Below, in pieces: positions 1 through 10,703 of a DNA stretch of 64,000 bases. Both the position numbers and the translations under genes were made by a program. Location of the stretch: the NCBI RefSeq assembly GCF_003265705.1, contig NW_020312968.1:7591307-7655306 (forward strand), given 5' to 3'. The notes under the pieces are model-generated. The model made no database searches. It was given only the letters and a program-made list of their open reading frames with translations, and was not told the DNA's origin. Position 1 is the first letter of the stretch. Each line of letters opens with the position of its first letter. The stretch comes from Callorhinus ursinus (taxonomy: Eukaryota > Chordata > Mammalia > Carnivora > Otariidae).

Positions 1-900
1 TTTTAAGTGCTCAATCTGCACCCATTGGTTTTGTGGCTTTGGCTTCCAAGATGTCCCTTAGCAACAGCCTTTACCTCATGTGCACATCAAATGACATGAC
101 TCCACAGATATAGAGATGTCAGGAGGCTTCCATGGCAAGAAATGTTAACATGTGCTGGCTGTTTGTCAGGTTACCCAAAGACCTCTCAGCTGCAGCCGTG
201 TCCGGGGCAAGCGGTGTCCAGTGAGTTAAAGTGTCCTACCAACTATGTCAATTGTTGGAGAGGAAAAATGTACTCTTCTCTTCAAGGTCCTTCTAGCTGG
301 ACTAAGAATCAAATTGACATGAGACAGATTAACAGGAGAAAATCAAATTTAATCACATATGTACAGGGAATCCACAGACATGGAAATTCCAAAGACAATG
401 AAGCAACATGATGCTTCTGTGAGCTAAGGAGAGGGGTACGGGTCTGAGGATACAAAGGGGAGAAAGACCATTAACAAGAGGGTGAGAGGAGATGTTTGGA
501 GAGCAAAGGTTTCCTTATTATGTAGGTAAGTTTTATAGGTAGGTAAAGAGGAATCTCTGTTAAATAGCTTTCTTCCTGGTGTAAGCAGGCAGTTGAGGGG
601 GTGGAGAGAAACAGCTTTTCCAGAATCCGCTGGGTTTTGATTGCTTTTAACTGAAAATAACGTTCCTGCCGAAGTGGCCCATCTTGGGGTGGCCTGCCCT
701 TGGCCCTTACACAGAGAAGGTACAAACAAATACATAAGTGTTGGTGACATGGTATTTATGGTTGCAGACATACTGTTGAAGCTGCATGATCCAATTTCCT
801 TCTACTCTTGCTAACCTTAGTGATTCATTATTTTATATTCAGATGTCAGAATGTTGAGGTTAAAATCTCTCTTAAAACTCATCTCATCCAATTTTTTTTC
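1..900. other. Unassigned single-copy-looking DNA
   Basis: No repeat or gene was recognised here. Short open frames on both strands (longest 115 codons, minus, 424-771) lack recognisable motifs and are expected by chance. Confidence 0.5.
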
Positions 901-1725
901 CTTTTTAAAAAGATCTTTTTAAATAAACTTTTAATTTTAGAATAGTTTTAGATGGATAGAAAAACTGTGAAGATTGCACGGTACATAGAGTTCCCATATA
1001 TCCCCACACCTAGTTTTCCATATAATTAACATCTTAGAGTAGTTGGTACATTTGCTACAATTAACTAAATAGAGGTTATGTTTTATTCAGTCTATGTTAG
1101 TTTTTAGCTGATGTACTGTGTCTGTTCTAGAATCCCATCTAGGATACGATGTAGATGTATTTGTCATGTCTCCTCTCAAGTATAGCAGTTTCTCAGACTC
1201 TCCCTTTTTTATTGTTTTTAATGACTTTGCCAGTTTTGAGTTGTAATGGTCAGGTAATTCACAGACTGTCCTTCACTGGAATCTGTCTGATATTTTTCTC
1301 ATAATTACACTGGAGAAGAACACCACAGAAGTAAAATACCATTCTCATCACATTGTATAAAATGTACTTTTTTTTTTAAGATTTTATTTATTTATTTGAC
1401 AGAGAGAGACACAGCCAGAGAGGGAACACAAGCAGGGGGAGTGGGAGAGGGAGAAGCAGGCTTCAAGCGGAGCAGGGAGCCCGATGCGGGACTCGACCCC
1501 AGGATCATGACCTGAGCCGAAGGCAGATGCCTAATGACTGAGCCACCCAGGCGCCCCTAAAGTGTACATATTATTAACATGACTTATCTTTGATGTTAAC
1601 CTTTATCCTCTGGTAGAGGTAGTGTTTGTCAGGTTTCTCATCTGTAAAGTTATTCTGTTTTCTCCTCTTTCTATGTTGTAATGTTTGAAAGGAAGTCGCT
1701 ATGTGCAGCCCACACCACTCTCCTT
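901..1725 (-). repeat. Old L1M 3' region, antisense, split by a SINE
   Basis: The text resembles the antisense 3' portion of an ancient mammalian L1 (L1M class), with segments reading like 'gagttcccatatatcccc' and 'ttgtcaggtttctc' in the expected order. It is cut at about 1368 by a CAN-SINE and resumes at 1558 without loss, so the L1 is older than the SINE. No open frame remains. Subfamily assignment is from memory. Confidence 0.6.
1368..1557 (-). mobile_element. CAN-SINE (SINEC), antisense
   Basis: It starts with poly-T and TTTATTTATTTG and ends in GAGCCACCCAGGCGCCCC, the reverse complement of the tRNA-Lys-derived head. Imperfect TSD: aaaatgtac on the left, aaagtgtac on the right. It sits inside the L1M remnant. 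Confidence 0.95.
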
Positions 1726-1745
1726 TTTTAAAAAGAGAAATTGTA

Positions 1746-1927
1746 GGGGCGCCTGAGGGGCTCAGTTGGTTAAGTGTCTGACTTCGGCTCAGGTCATGAT
1801 CCCATGGTCCTGGGATTGAGCCCCGCATCGGGCTCCTACTCAGCGGAAAGCCTGCTTCTCCCTCTCCCTCTGCCCCTCCCTCCACTCGTGCTTTCTCCAT
1901 CACTCCAATAAATAAATAAATTTTTTT
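1746..1927 (+). mobile_element. CAN-SINE (SINEC), sense
   Basis: The head GGGGCGCCTGAGGGGCTCAG is followed by the body and an (AAAT)n tail. A perfect 16-bp TSD, aaaaagagaaattgta, lies at 1730-1745 and 1928-1943, which suggests a fairly recent insertion. Confidence 0.97.
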
Positions 1928-1943
1928 AAAAAGAGAAATTGTA

Positions 1944-2040
1944 GCTCAGAATGATAAAGTAATTTGCCCTAGGCCATAGCATTAATCATACTTAGTTCAA
2001 GGTATGATTTGGGCAACAGTAAAAGGATTACTTAATGTAT
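1944..2040 (-). repeat. Possible MIR fragment, antisense
   Basis: A short stretch reads like the antisense MIR core, with an AAGTAATTTGCCC-like segment. It is short and diverged, so the call is weak. Confidence 0.3.
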
Positions 2041-2049
2041 AATAGTTTT

Positions 2050-2249
2050 TTTTAAAAAAATATTTTATTCATTTATTTGCCAGAGAGAGAGAGAGAGAGA
2101 GCGCGCACAAGCAGGGGGAGCGGCAGGCAGAGGGAGAAGCAGGCTCCCCTTGGAGCAGGGACCCCGATGCGGGGCTCGATCCCAGGGCGCTGGGATCATG
2201 ACCTGAGCTGAAGGCAGACGCTTAATCGACTGAGCCACCCAGGCGCCCC
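2050..2249 (-). mobile_element. CAN-SINE, antisense
   Basis: It has the A/T tail, a (GA)n stretch, the body and the head ending GGCGCCCC. A possible degraded TSD is built on tagttt (left near 2043, right near 2252). With the upstream sense SINE it forms a tail-to-tail inverted pair separated by about 120 bp. Confidence 0.93.
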
Positions 2250-2436
2250 ACTAGTTTCATTTTAAAACTAATCAATGTGATTCAACAAATTTTATTTTAC
2301 TTAAATTTTACTTTAATTTACATGTCAAATTAAGGTTATGGTGGTGGATTTAGTATGCACACAATCTAGCTTTCCTTAGCCCCCAACAACCCTTCTACTC
2401 AAAACACAGAGAATTATTAGATAATGTATTTTTTTC

Positions 2437-2610
2437 TTTTTTTTTTTTAAAGATTTTATTTATTTATTAATGAGAGACAGAGAGAGAGGCAGAGGGAGAA
2501 GCAGGCTCCCAAGGAGCAGGGAGCCCGATGCGGGACTCGATCCCAGGACCCTGGGATCATGACCTGAGCTGAAGGCAGACGCTTAACCATCTGAGCCACT
2601 CAGGTGCCCG
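2437..2610 (-). mobile_element. CAN-SINE, antisense, perfect 16-bp TSD
   Basis: The body is typical. The TSD ataatgtatttttttc is identical at 2421-2436 and 2611-2626. The head has drifted slightly (GGTGCCCG). Confidence 0.97.
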
Positions 2611-2626
2611 ATAATGTATTTTTTTC

Positions 2627-3439
2627 AAATTCACGCCACTGCCGCACACACATAGCTGAGCTCAAAATGAATAAAGGAAAATGTATGCATGTTGGAAACT
2701 AGGAAGGAACTAGTTCAAAGAGCAGGAGCTAAAGTTTCACTGGGACTAGAAACTTATACTGAAAGCCAGCCCCTAACAGTTTGCCATCCACACAGGAGAA
2801 TCCAGAGTCCTGAATCTTTGAAACATGGTCCAGAAGAGGACAAGAGGTGCATGCCCAGAAGGGTGTGTCTTCTTGGGCTCCTGGATTCCTTGATTCTTGA
2901 AGATGGCCACTGTGAATGGCGGGCAAGAGAAACCCTCTAAATGCTGGGTCACATGCCGGGGTCCCAGATATCCGGTTCTGAGGGTGGTGCTGTAAACAGC
3001 CATGGGGACTCTACCTGAGGATGAAGAAAAATGTTTGCAGAGTGAAGCTATGGGGTCCGAGAAGCAATGATGAATAAAAGAGAGCAGTAAAACATGGAAC
3101 ATGGTTTTAAAAAGCACTTTCCGTAAAATAACAAGTATAACAATATTTGTGTTTGTGCTTGGAAACAACCTGGAAATAAAACACTTTGTAATAAATTGGA
3201 AGTCATTGTTACCAAAGTCAACTTGTCGGTGCACCTGACATGTGGTAAGACGCTGGGTTTGAAGCAAAGAAAGCTTTGTTACCAGAAGGGCAGCCCAAAG
3301 GAAGGCAAGGGATCATTCTTGAAGCTGTCTTGTCATGTGGAGCCCAGGGGCCGCTTATATACGTTTGGTGAAGGAGGTGGATACATGAGAGTGAGGGGTT
3401 TCTTGAAACCTTTATGGGGGCGGGGCTTGAGACAACCTA
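2627..3439. other. Unassigned DNA
   Basis: No repeat was identified. A 164-codon minus-strand frame (2773-3267) and an 83-codon plus-strand frame overlap each other and show no domain, so I treat them as chance frames. Confidence 0.45.
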
Positions 3440-3451
3440 GAGCTATGCGTT

Positions 3452-3463
3452 TTTTTTTTTTAA

Positions 3464-3495
<32 letters not shown>

Positions 3496-3658
3496 TGACA
3501 GAAAGAGACACAGAGAGAGAGGGAACATGAGCAGGGGGAGTGGGAGAGGGAGAAGCAGGCTTCCCGCGGAGCAGGGAGCCTGACGCGAGGCTCTATCCCA
3601 GGACCCTGGGACGTGAGCCGAAGGCAGACGCTTGACGACTGAGCCACCCAGGCTCCCC
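3452..3658 (-). mobile_element. CAN-SINE, antisense, with (GATT)n tail
   Basis: A typical antisense SINE with head end GGCTCCCC. The 12-bp TSD gagctatgcgtt lies at 3440-3451 and 3659-3670. The usual (TTTA)n tail is replaced by eight perfect GATT units. Confidence 0.95.
3464..3495. repeat. (GATT)8 microsatellite in a SINE tail
   Basis: Eight perfect GATT units within the SINE tail. Likely length-polymorphic. Confidence 0.97.
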
Positions 3659-3670
3659 GAGCTATGCGTT

Positions 3671-4370
3671 CTTTTGGACAACAAGGTACCCTTCAGACCT
3701 GCTTCTATCAGGTACATCAGAGAATTTCATGACAGATAGTACCGTCCAGTCCCCATTAGGTTTCTACAATCAGTACGTAAACAGAGTCGGGGTAAAAAGG
3801 CCAAGTCAATGACTGTGCATGAGGTTAAGAGGTGCATAAAATATACTTAAGTAGGGAACAAAACAGAACGTGGAGCTAAGTTAATAGCACAACTAACACA
3901 ACTACAATTCTGCTTATGTTTTCAAAACAGGTCCGGGAACCAAGTGTCCGGCCTCATCGGGAGGCAGAGGAAGTTACTCTGTGCCAAGGTCCTATCTTTT
4001 TCAGTAGGGAAAAGAGATACTGATTAACTTTGACTTTGTCAGCATATTTTAAATGTAAGAATGTATGCTAAAAATTAACAAAAGGCATAACTTCCAAACT
4101 GGAAAGTGAAAAGAAAGAAGTTTAAAAAATTGATCTATTTAATGAAAGCAGAAAGAAGAAAAACAGTAAGAATGAATAGTAAAAAAAAAAAAAAACAAAA
4201 AAAATACAAAGATGGTAGAAATTAATCCAAATACATCAATAATTATAATGCATAGATGCAGGTTATACTCACTTTTCTAATACTGGGTACAAAAATCAGT
4301 TTGAGATTAAAAAGTGAAATTTGTAAGAAGGTAGATCCTAAAAGTTCTTTTTGCAAGAAAAAATCATGTA
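3671..4370 (+). repeat. Unassigned, then A-rich HAL1/L1M-like sense DNA
   Basis: 3671-4035 is unassigned. From about 4040 the sequence is A-rich and reads like decayed sense-strand HAL1/L1M text. No frame survives. Confidence 0.35.
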
Positions 4371-4569
4371 GGGCGCCTGGGTGGCTCAGTCGGTTGAGCG
4401 GCTGCCTTCAGCTCAGGTCATGATCCTGGAGTCCCGGGATCGAGTCCCGCATCGGGCTCCCTGCTCAGCGAAGAGCCTGCTTCTCCCTCTAACCCTCCCC
4501 CCTCTCATGTACTCTCTCTCTCATTTTCACTCTCTCAAAATAAATAAATAAATCTTTAAAAAAAAGAAA
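4371..4569 (+). mobile_element. CAN-SINE, sense
   Basis: The head is GGGCGCCTGGGTGGCTCAGT. A perfect 16-bp TSD, aagaaaaaatcatgta, lies at 4355-4370 and 4570-4585. The tail is (AAAT)n plus poly-A. Confidence 0.97.
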
Positions 4570-4585
4570 AAGAAAAAATCATGTA

Positions 4586-4860
4586 ACTATGTATGGTGAC
4601 TTGTGGCGATCATTTTGCAGTAAATACAAATACCGAATCATTATGTTGTACACCTGGAACTAATATAAGGTTATATGGCACTTATGCCTCAGTTTAAAAA
4701 CAGTAATAATTTTACCCTATTTATAGATATACCTTAAACAAAAGGATTTGGAATGATCAAAATGAAAGGAGAGAAAATGATATACTAACTGAGAAATTTG
4801 ATATAACAATATTAATATTGAAAAATGTTTATATTAAGAGAATTCTAATAGGATATTAAG
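4586..4860 (+). repeat. L1M (L1MA-like) 3' end, then L1/HAL1 text
   Basis: 4586-4700 has the recognisable sense 3' end of a mammalian L1 (atcattttgcag, ttatgttgtacacctg, ggttatatgg). The following A-rich text to about 4860 is probably more L1 or HAL1. Confidence 0.55.
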
Positions 4861-4930
4861 GAAGAAATTGAGTAGAGAACAAGAAAGAAAATACATAATG
4901 ATAGGAGGTGGCCCTGATAGATAAAGAGGA

Positions 4931-5040
4931 GGGGGTGTCTGGCTGGCGCAGTGGGGAGAGCATAAGACTCTTGCTCTTGGGGTCATGAGTTTGAACCCCA
5001 CCTTGGGGGTAGAGTTTACTTAAAAAAAAAAAAAAAAGAA
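4931..5040 (+). mobile_element. Short tRNA-Lys-type SINE, sense
   Basis: A short (about 110 bp) SINE that keeps clear tRNA-Lys likeness: GAGCATAAGACTCTTGCTCTTGGGGTCATG followed by a T-arm-like GAGTTTGAACCCC, then poly-A. TSD agataaagagga / agacaaagagga at 4919-4930 and 5041-5052. It lacks the pyrimidine-rich body of the standard CAN-SINE. Confidence 0.9.
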
Positions 5041-5052
5041 AGACAAAGAGGA

Positions 5053-5590
5053 ATATCTCTCTTAGAGACTGATAAGGAGCCAAATTAAGGAATCACCCTG
5101 ATGAATCATCAAAGTAGGAAATAGGCACTCTCTTGTTCTCCAATTCAAGATCCGTGGTTCAGTTTGCTTTATAGTGGAGCCCACATATTTCCCCCATAAG
5201 TACATATTTTCAGTTCTCCAGACCACCACATGTTTTCTCATCTCTGGGCTTCATACACGCTTTGCTCTCTACCCAGATCTCTCCCCCACGACACAAATGA
5301 CACAACCATTGGAGGACTGGGCTGGGCCCTTTTCCCTATTGCAACACAGTGCTGGGCACACGATTTGCTTCTCGAGTGCTTAGCAGAAATGACATATGCA
5401 AGAAGGAAATGTGACCACAGATGGGGGGTTTAATTTGACCTGAGGAATTGACTTCAAAGAGGAAGTGCCCTTTAAGAAGAATCTTGGAGAAAGAAAAAGG
5501 GCAGAGGTTGCTCCGGGTAAAGGAAGCAGTGTGAACAAATGTCCTGATGCTATCAGGGAATTTTGAGTAGTCAAATTTAGTGTAGCTGGA
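5053..5590. other. Unassigned DNA
   Basis: Nothing recognisable. Short overlapping frames only. Confidence 0.5.
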
Positions 5591-5604
5591 GTGTGTGTGT
5601 GTGT

Positions 5605-5636
<32 letters not shown>
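5591..5636. repeat. (GT)n microsatellite
   Basis: 46 bases of alternating GT with a single TAT interruption. Confidence 0.98.
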
Positions 5637-5799
5637 TAATGAAGGAGGGAGAAATGAAGCTGAAAATCAAGAGTGGGGTCACTACATAGAGCCTGGGATG
5701 CCATGCTAAAGAGTGTACACTTTTCCCTGCAGGTGGATGTATCCACGGAAGATATTTAAACAGTAGGATGATTGTGGTAGCTGTTAGAGCTATTCACTG

Positions 5800-6175
5800 A
5801 ATATTTCCAGTATTTCCCAGTTCAAAGCCTCTATCGGGATTGTACTTCTCTGCCTGCCTTGAAGTTGGCATGGCCACAGAACTTATGTTGTTGACCAGTG
5901 CTAATGAGTGAACGTGACCCATGCCATTTTGGGGCAGAAACCCTAAGAGACGCTATCTGATTTGTCATTGAGCCTTTTCCTGCCTGAGCTACTATGGAAG
6001 CATGAGCTTTTGTCCTCGAGTGAGAATGACATAGAGAAGATCCTCAGCTCGCTTGTCACAGACACAAATAAGACATAAACCATTGTTTTAAGATACGGAG
6101 ACATGGTGGTTGTTATTGTAGCATAACCTTGCCTGTTTGGGCTATTATAGGTCTTTTGTTTTGTTTTGTTTTGTT
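5800..6175 (+). repeat. Old interspersed repeat, family not assigned
   Basis: The 3' part (ccattgttttaagatacgga, then gttattgtagcataacct) matches the style of an ancient mammalian repeat 3' end, LTR or L1MC-like. The family is not certain. It ends near a (TTTTG)n stretch at about 6153-6176. Confidence 0.4.
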
Positions 6176-6379
6176 TCAGATGTAACACTTGTTAGACTTG
6201 GAGCCAAGAGAAAAATTAGGAGACCGTTTCCAATGGGGTATTGGCAGGAGGGAGGGTGAAGAATTGTCTGAGCCTGAGGATAAGGACTGCATTGATTTTA
6301 CTCATTTATGGGTTTCTGGTACCTGGCTCAGTTCCTGGAATGAAAGAAGGCGGTGTGTAATCCTTGTTTTCATGCTACC

Positions 6380-6790
6380 AAAAGGACTGTGCCGTGTTCC
6401 CCCAAAAGATCTGTTCAAGTCTTAATCCGCAATACCTTTGAATGTGACCTTATTTGGAGGTTGGGTGTTTGCAGATGTAATAAAGTTAAGGATCTTGGGA
6501 TGAGATTACGCTACATTTAGGATGGGCTCTAAATACCGTGACAGGTAGCCTTCTAAGAGGAAGGGGAGGAAGATTTGGCACAGAATACAGGGCAAAGGCC
6601 ATGCGAAGCTGAGGGCAGGGACTAGAGTCATGTGACCACAAGCCAAGGAACGCCAAGGATTGCCAGCCGCCAGACAGCAGAGAAGAGGTAAGAAATGGGT
6701 TCTCCCTTCAGAGCCTCGAGAAGGTACCAACACGAGTGACAGCCTTGATTTTGGACTCCTGGCCTCTAGAACCACAGGGCTCAGGTAGGG
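6380..6790 (+). mobile_element. MLT1-type MaLR LTR, sense
   Basis: It contains the ordered landmarks of MLT1 solo LTRs: TGTGACCTTATTTGGA, TTGCAGATGTAAT, AAGCCAAGGAACGCCAAGGA, and a 'ttggactcctggcctctagaa' equivalent near the 3' end. No TSD was resolved. Non-coding remnant of an ERVL-MaLR element. Confidence 0.75.
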
Positions 6791-7043
6791 AGAAAGAGCA
6801 AATGTTTGAATTCTGTTCACAAAAGTATACTTTCCAAAATTGCCGACAGCTTAGAGAAAAGAGAAAAAGCTTTCCTTAAATCTGGAAAAACGAAACATTA
6901 AAGAACCGCGATGTTTCAACTTGAATGATACCCAGGTCGACCCACCCACCCAAGCACGTTATTAATTGGCCTCTTTACATCAGGGAGGAGATCTTCAACT
7001 AAGGTGGAAATCAAGTACAGAAAGTCTAAGTCTGACGGAGTCC

Positions 7044-7210
7044 CTTTTCTCAGTTGGACCCAGTCTGACCCCAACCTTGCTCCAATTTCCGAGTCGCACC
7101 CAGGTCGGGATTAGTTTCCAAGTCGGACTCAGTCCGACCGATACCCGGTCTGGTTTCCAAGTCGGACCCAGTCTGACTCGGGCCAGTTTCCGGACTCAGT
7201 CCTGGAGAAA
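7044..7210. repeat. Degenerate minisatellite-like tandem repeat
   Basis: Four starts of the motif TTTCC(A/G)AGTCGGACYCAGTC-like occur at 7086, 7115, 7154 and 7187 (spacings 29, 39, 33), preceded by a related unit near 7044. The array is CpG-rich compared with its surroundings and overlaps a 94-codon frame (6966-7250) that repeats a V/S-G-PSLT-like peptide motif. The frame is probably a by-product. Confidence 0.7.
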
Positions 7211-7414
7211 AATGCTTGGCGAGTCTGAAAGCTCCTCACAAAATGCGTGAAGCTGGGATGGGAAGGTGACCGCCAGAGCCAGCTGGAATGCAGTGAGCTG
7301 AAGGGCTTCAGCAGGTGGGTGGGTGGGCTTGCTCACTGCTCCCGGGACACGTGGTGGCGGTGGGGGGGGCTTGAAGAGGGTTGGGGGGCTCTCCTTCAGT
7401 TTCCTCTCCTGACA

Positions 7415-7675
7415 TGAGAACTGTTAAAAGATAAACTGAGGCACATGTAAAATTTTAAGACTTTATTTGAGCAAAAAGTGAGTCAAATCCAGCAGCCTTC
7501 ACCTGCAAGTGGCTAGGCACGCTCCACCCAGAGCAGCTGGGGAGAGTTTCTTCTGGAGACAAGGTGGAAGCAAAGTAAGGAAATGATTGATTGGCTACAA
7601 CTTAAAACCTAGTTGGCTGTGATCGGTGTTTTGATTTTGCAACCTTGAGGCAGAGACAGATCTTCCTGCACTTCA
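7415..7675 (-). repeat. Possible LTR end, antisense
   Basis: Reverse-strand reading gives an AAATAAAG polyadenylation-like signal near 7460. A 'gttggctgtgatcgg' segment lies near 7612. Both resemble ERVL-type LTRs. The family is unassigned. Confidence 0.35.
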
Positions 7676-8122
7676 GATGGGGTTACATCTCCATAAACCC
7701 TTTGTAAGTTGAAAATATCGTCTTAAGTTGAAAATGCATTTAGTACACCTAACCTAAGGAACACCATAGCTTAGCCTAGCCTGCCTTCAACATTCTCAGA
7801 ACACATCAGCTTACAGTTGGGCAAAATCATCTAACACAAAGCCAATTTTATAGCCACGTTTTGAATATCTGATGTAATTTATTGACTACTGCACTGAAAA
7901 TGAAAACCAGAATGGCTGAGTGGTTACAGACCAGTTATAAGCCTGTCTGTTATTTACCCTGGGTGATTGTGGGGCCGACTGGGGGCTGTGTGGCTTGATG
8001 CCCCTGCCCAGCTCAGGAGAGGGTATGGTACTGCATGCCGCTAAGCCAGGAAAAGATCCAAATTCGAAATTTGAAGTACAGTTTCTACTGAATATATGTC
8101 GCTTTTGCACCATCCTAAAGTA
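7676..8122. mobile_element. MER2-like (TcMar-Tigger) DNA transposon remnant
   Basis: One end carries 'aagttgaaaatatcgtctta' and 'aatgcatttagtacacctaa'. The other carries 'gtttctactgaatatatgtc' and 'gcttttgcaccatcctaaag'. These are the two sides of a MER2-type non-autonomous Tigger-related element. No transposase frame. Confidence 0.65.
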
Positions 8123-9105
8123 GGAAAATCTTACACCATAGGAAGTCAGGAACAGTCTGCATAGGCTGAGATTTTGGTTTGCTTACGTAAGCTGCTACGA
8201 CATTAGAGTCCCATTAATCAATGGCCTCCCTATTTAATTAAAATTTAATGGAAGCCAGGGTTCTCAATGCTGGGCAGGTGTTCTTTACTGTCCGTTACAC
8301 ATTCCCAAGCACCAACCCTCTCCTCCATCCCCTGTCTCTGTATTCTGCCTTCCAACAATCATACCTGTTTCTTGTCATTTCATTTTGCTTTGCTTTGTTT
8401 TTGTCCCCTGTTGGGTCAAGTTTGGCTTGTTCCGCAGAAATAACAAATGCCTGAATGATTCCCCTTCTTCAGAGCTCTGGGGTGAGGTAAAGCTACAGAT
8501 GTTTATGAGTGGTGACAATCCCCGTTGGCGGATGTAGGCGCAATACTTTTGTTTGGAAATGGGCTATCCTGAATGATGCCAGCCGAAAGGGGATTTCAGG
8601 AATTTGCTTTCATGTCGATCATTCATTTAAACACATTGAAGAATGGCCCCCACTTTCTTTAGCTTTCATAAGCCCTTAGAAGGCCCAAATTCTCTTGTGC
8701 AGTCTGAGAATATTTTTTTTTTTCTTTCTTTCATCTGGGTTGGCGGGGTTTGGGGGAGTGGAAGACAATTGTTCAAAGGGAAGCTCTTTATTCATTCTGA
8801 CTCTCAAATCTGTTTCATAGGAAATTTTCCATAGGAATTCTAGGAAGAGAAACAAATGACTTAGGCTGAGAGCCACATTTGCTCCATGAAACATTCCAGC
8901 AGCTCAGTCTGTGGCCAGTGGGGCAGCCAAAGCCTACGGAATTTCAAGGAACGCAGCACTTTTTTAAAAATTGGAGCCCGCTGTCTGGCCACAGTGCTAA
9001 TTGTTTCACAATAGCCACTTGGTCTATAGTGTTATGGGGACGTCAATGGTTTCTTTTGTCTGAAACAGTTTAACTCCTAGTGCTTATTCAGAAAGGTTAC
9101 AACTA
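8123..9105. other. Unassigned DNA
   Basis: No repeat or exon recognised over about 980 bp. Chance frames only. Confidence 0.45.
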
Positions 9106-9298
9106 GGGCGCCTGGGTGGCTCAGTTGTTAAGTGTCTGCCTCCGGCTCAGGTCATGATCCTAGGGTCCTGGGATCGAGCCCCGCATCGGGCTCCCTGCTC
9201 GGCGGGGAGCCTGCTTCTCCCTCTCCCACTCCCCCTGCTTGTGTTCCCTCTCTCGCTGTCTCTCTTTCTGTCAAATAAATAAATAAAATCTTAAAAAA
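9106..9298 (+). mobile_element. CAN-SINE, sense
   Basis: Head GGGCGCCTGGGTGGCTCAGT and full body through AAATAAATAAATAAAATCTT. Only a weak TSD (aaaggttac / aaaggatac). Confidence 0.95.
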
Positions 9299-9299
9299 A

Positions 9300-10090
9300 A
9301 CAAAAGGATACGGGAATAGAGCTTGAGAAAGTAATCGTGGGCACCAATATCCCCTTTCATTGTAAGTCGCTTCCTTTTCCCTGCTTCTGTAGTGGGGCGA
9401 TACCAAATGCTTGACTTGTCCTGGGGTTCTCTTTTCCTAGGGAAGGCCGTGGTGTAACAGGGGGCGGTGGACACCGGAATGCTGAAGCCCAACAGCTGGC
9501 TTGGGAAACAGGAGTGTAAATGGAGGCTGGTGGTGATTTGAACAAAGCCCAAACATGCCTGGGGTTAGCTTGATTTACCAGAATTAGCAGAACCTGGAAA
9601 AGAACCAAGCTGTGGAGCCTTTGTTTGGAAAGTTTTGTAGGATAAAGGCTAGTTGGATTTCAATAAAGCTCTTCCATCAGGATTTCGAAACAAAACATTG
9701 AAAAAGAACAGAGGGTGTCTCTATCTTTCCTTCCTACTGGCCAGGTTTGAGTTCCACGACTAGTGAGTTGGAAGAGATGCAGTCAGTGTCTTTGAACAAC
9801 CCAAGAATCTATTTCGCCCTGGAACCTAGAACACCCTGGGCTTGGATTTATTTCCATCGCATAAGGCAAAAGCTAATTAGTTAATTTTTCCTGATTTTTT
9901 ATTGTGGTTGAATATAAATTGAAGGCAATGTTAAGTTGACACAGAAAGGATAAGTGACCTAAAAATGGCTGTACTGAGGTGTGGCCATCCACTTTCGATT
10001 TCTAGCTTCCTTCCCCAGCATGGTCACCAGAGGCAGTTTGAGTCTCAGTATCCTTTTCTGTGCAATGGTAGTACTAAAAATACCAATTTT
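9300..10090. other. Unassigned DNA
   Basis: No repeat was identified with confidence. The overlapping minus-strand frames near 9271-9608 use the SINE edge and are chance. Confidence 0.45.
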
Positions 10091-10091
10091 A

Positions 10092-10296
10092 TTTTATTTT
10101 TTAAAGATTTTATTATTAGAGAGAGAGAGAGAGAGAGAGCACAAGGTGGGGCGGGGGGGCAGGGCGGGCAGAGGCAGAGGGAGAAGCAGACTCCTTGCTG
10201 AGCAGGGAGCCTGATGCGGGGCTCAATTCCCGGACGCTGGGATCATGACTTGAGCTGAAGGCAGACGCTTAACCGACTCAGCCACCCAGGCGCCCC
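10092..10296 (-). mobile_element. CAN-SINE, antisense
   Basis: Poly-T, (GA)n, body and head ending GGCGCCCC. Imperfect TSD ctaaaaataccaatttta / ctaaaaatagcagtttta on the two sides. Confidence 0.94.
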
Positions 10297-10543
10297 TAAA
10301 AATAGCAGTTTTAAAATAAGTCAAGTGAAAAACTGCCTGTAAATGTAAACTATGACATTCTCATGATTTTGTATGAGTCTATGCCCTAAATTCTGTGGTC
10401 TCCCCCAACACATAATTTCGTCTTTGTGGAGACGGAGCATACATACATGACACCCAGTTAGTATGTGTGTCCAAGTATCATCGTTATGTTCTATAGCAGC
10501 AGCAGGCCGACTATAGCTCACACGCCTCTTTTCCTAAATAAAG

Positions 10544-10703
10544 TTTTATTGAAACGCGGCTACCCTCATTGTTGACTATGGCTGCTTTTTTTGCTACCAT
10601 AACAGGTTAGTAGTTGTGAGAGACCTTCTGGCCCATAAAACCCCACATACTTACTAACTGGCCTTTTATGGAGAAAATTTGCTAACCACTGCTTTACCTC
10701 CAG
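10544..10703. mobile_element. hAT-type DNA transposon remnant
   Basis: AATAAAGTTTTATTGAAACG, 'tatggctgctttttttgct' and a degraded 'gctaaccactgct' end follow the order seen in a common mammalian non-autonomous hAT. A related copy is at 49377-49766. Confidence 0.6.

Noticed and set aside
2773..3267. 164-codon minus-strand frame
   Set aside because: No domain, overlaps other frames, no splice or promoter evidence, and composition like random AT-rich DNA.
4931..5040. Possible tRNA-Lys gene
   Set aside because: The arms are mismatched, an A-tail and TSD follow, and the copy is one of a dispersed family. It is a SINE head, not a tRNA gene.
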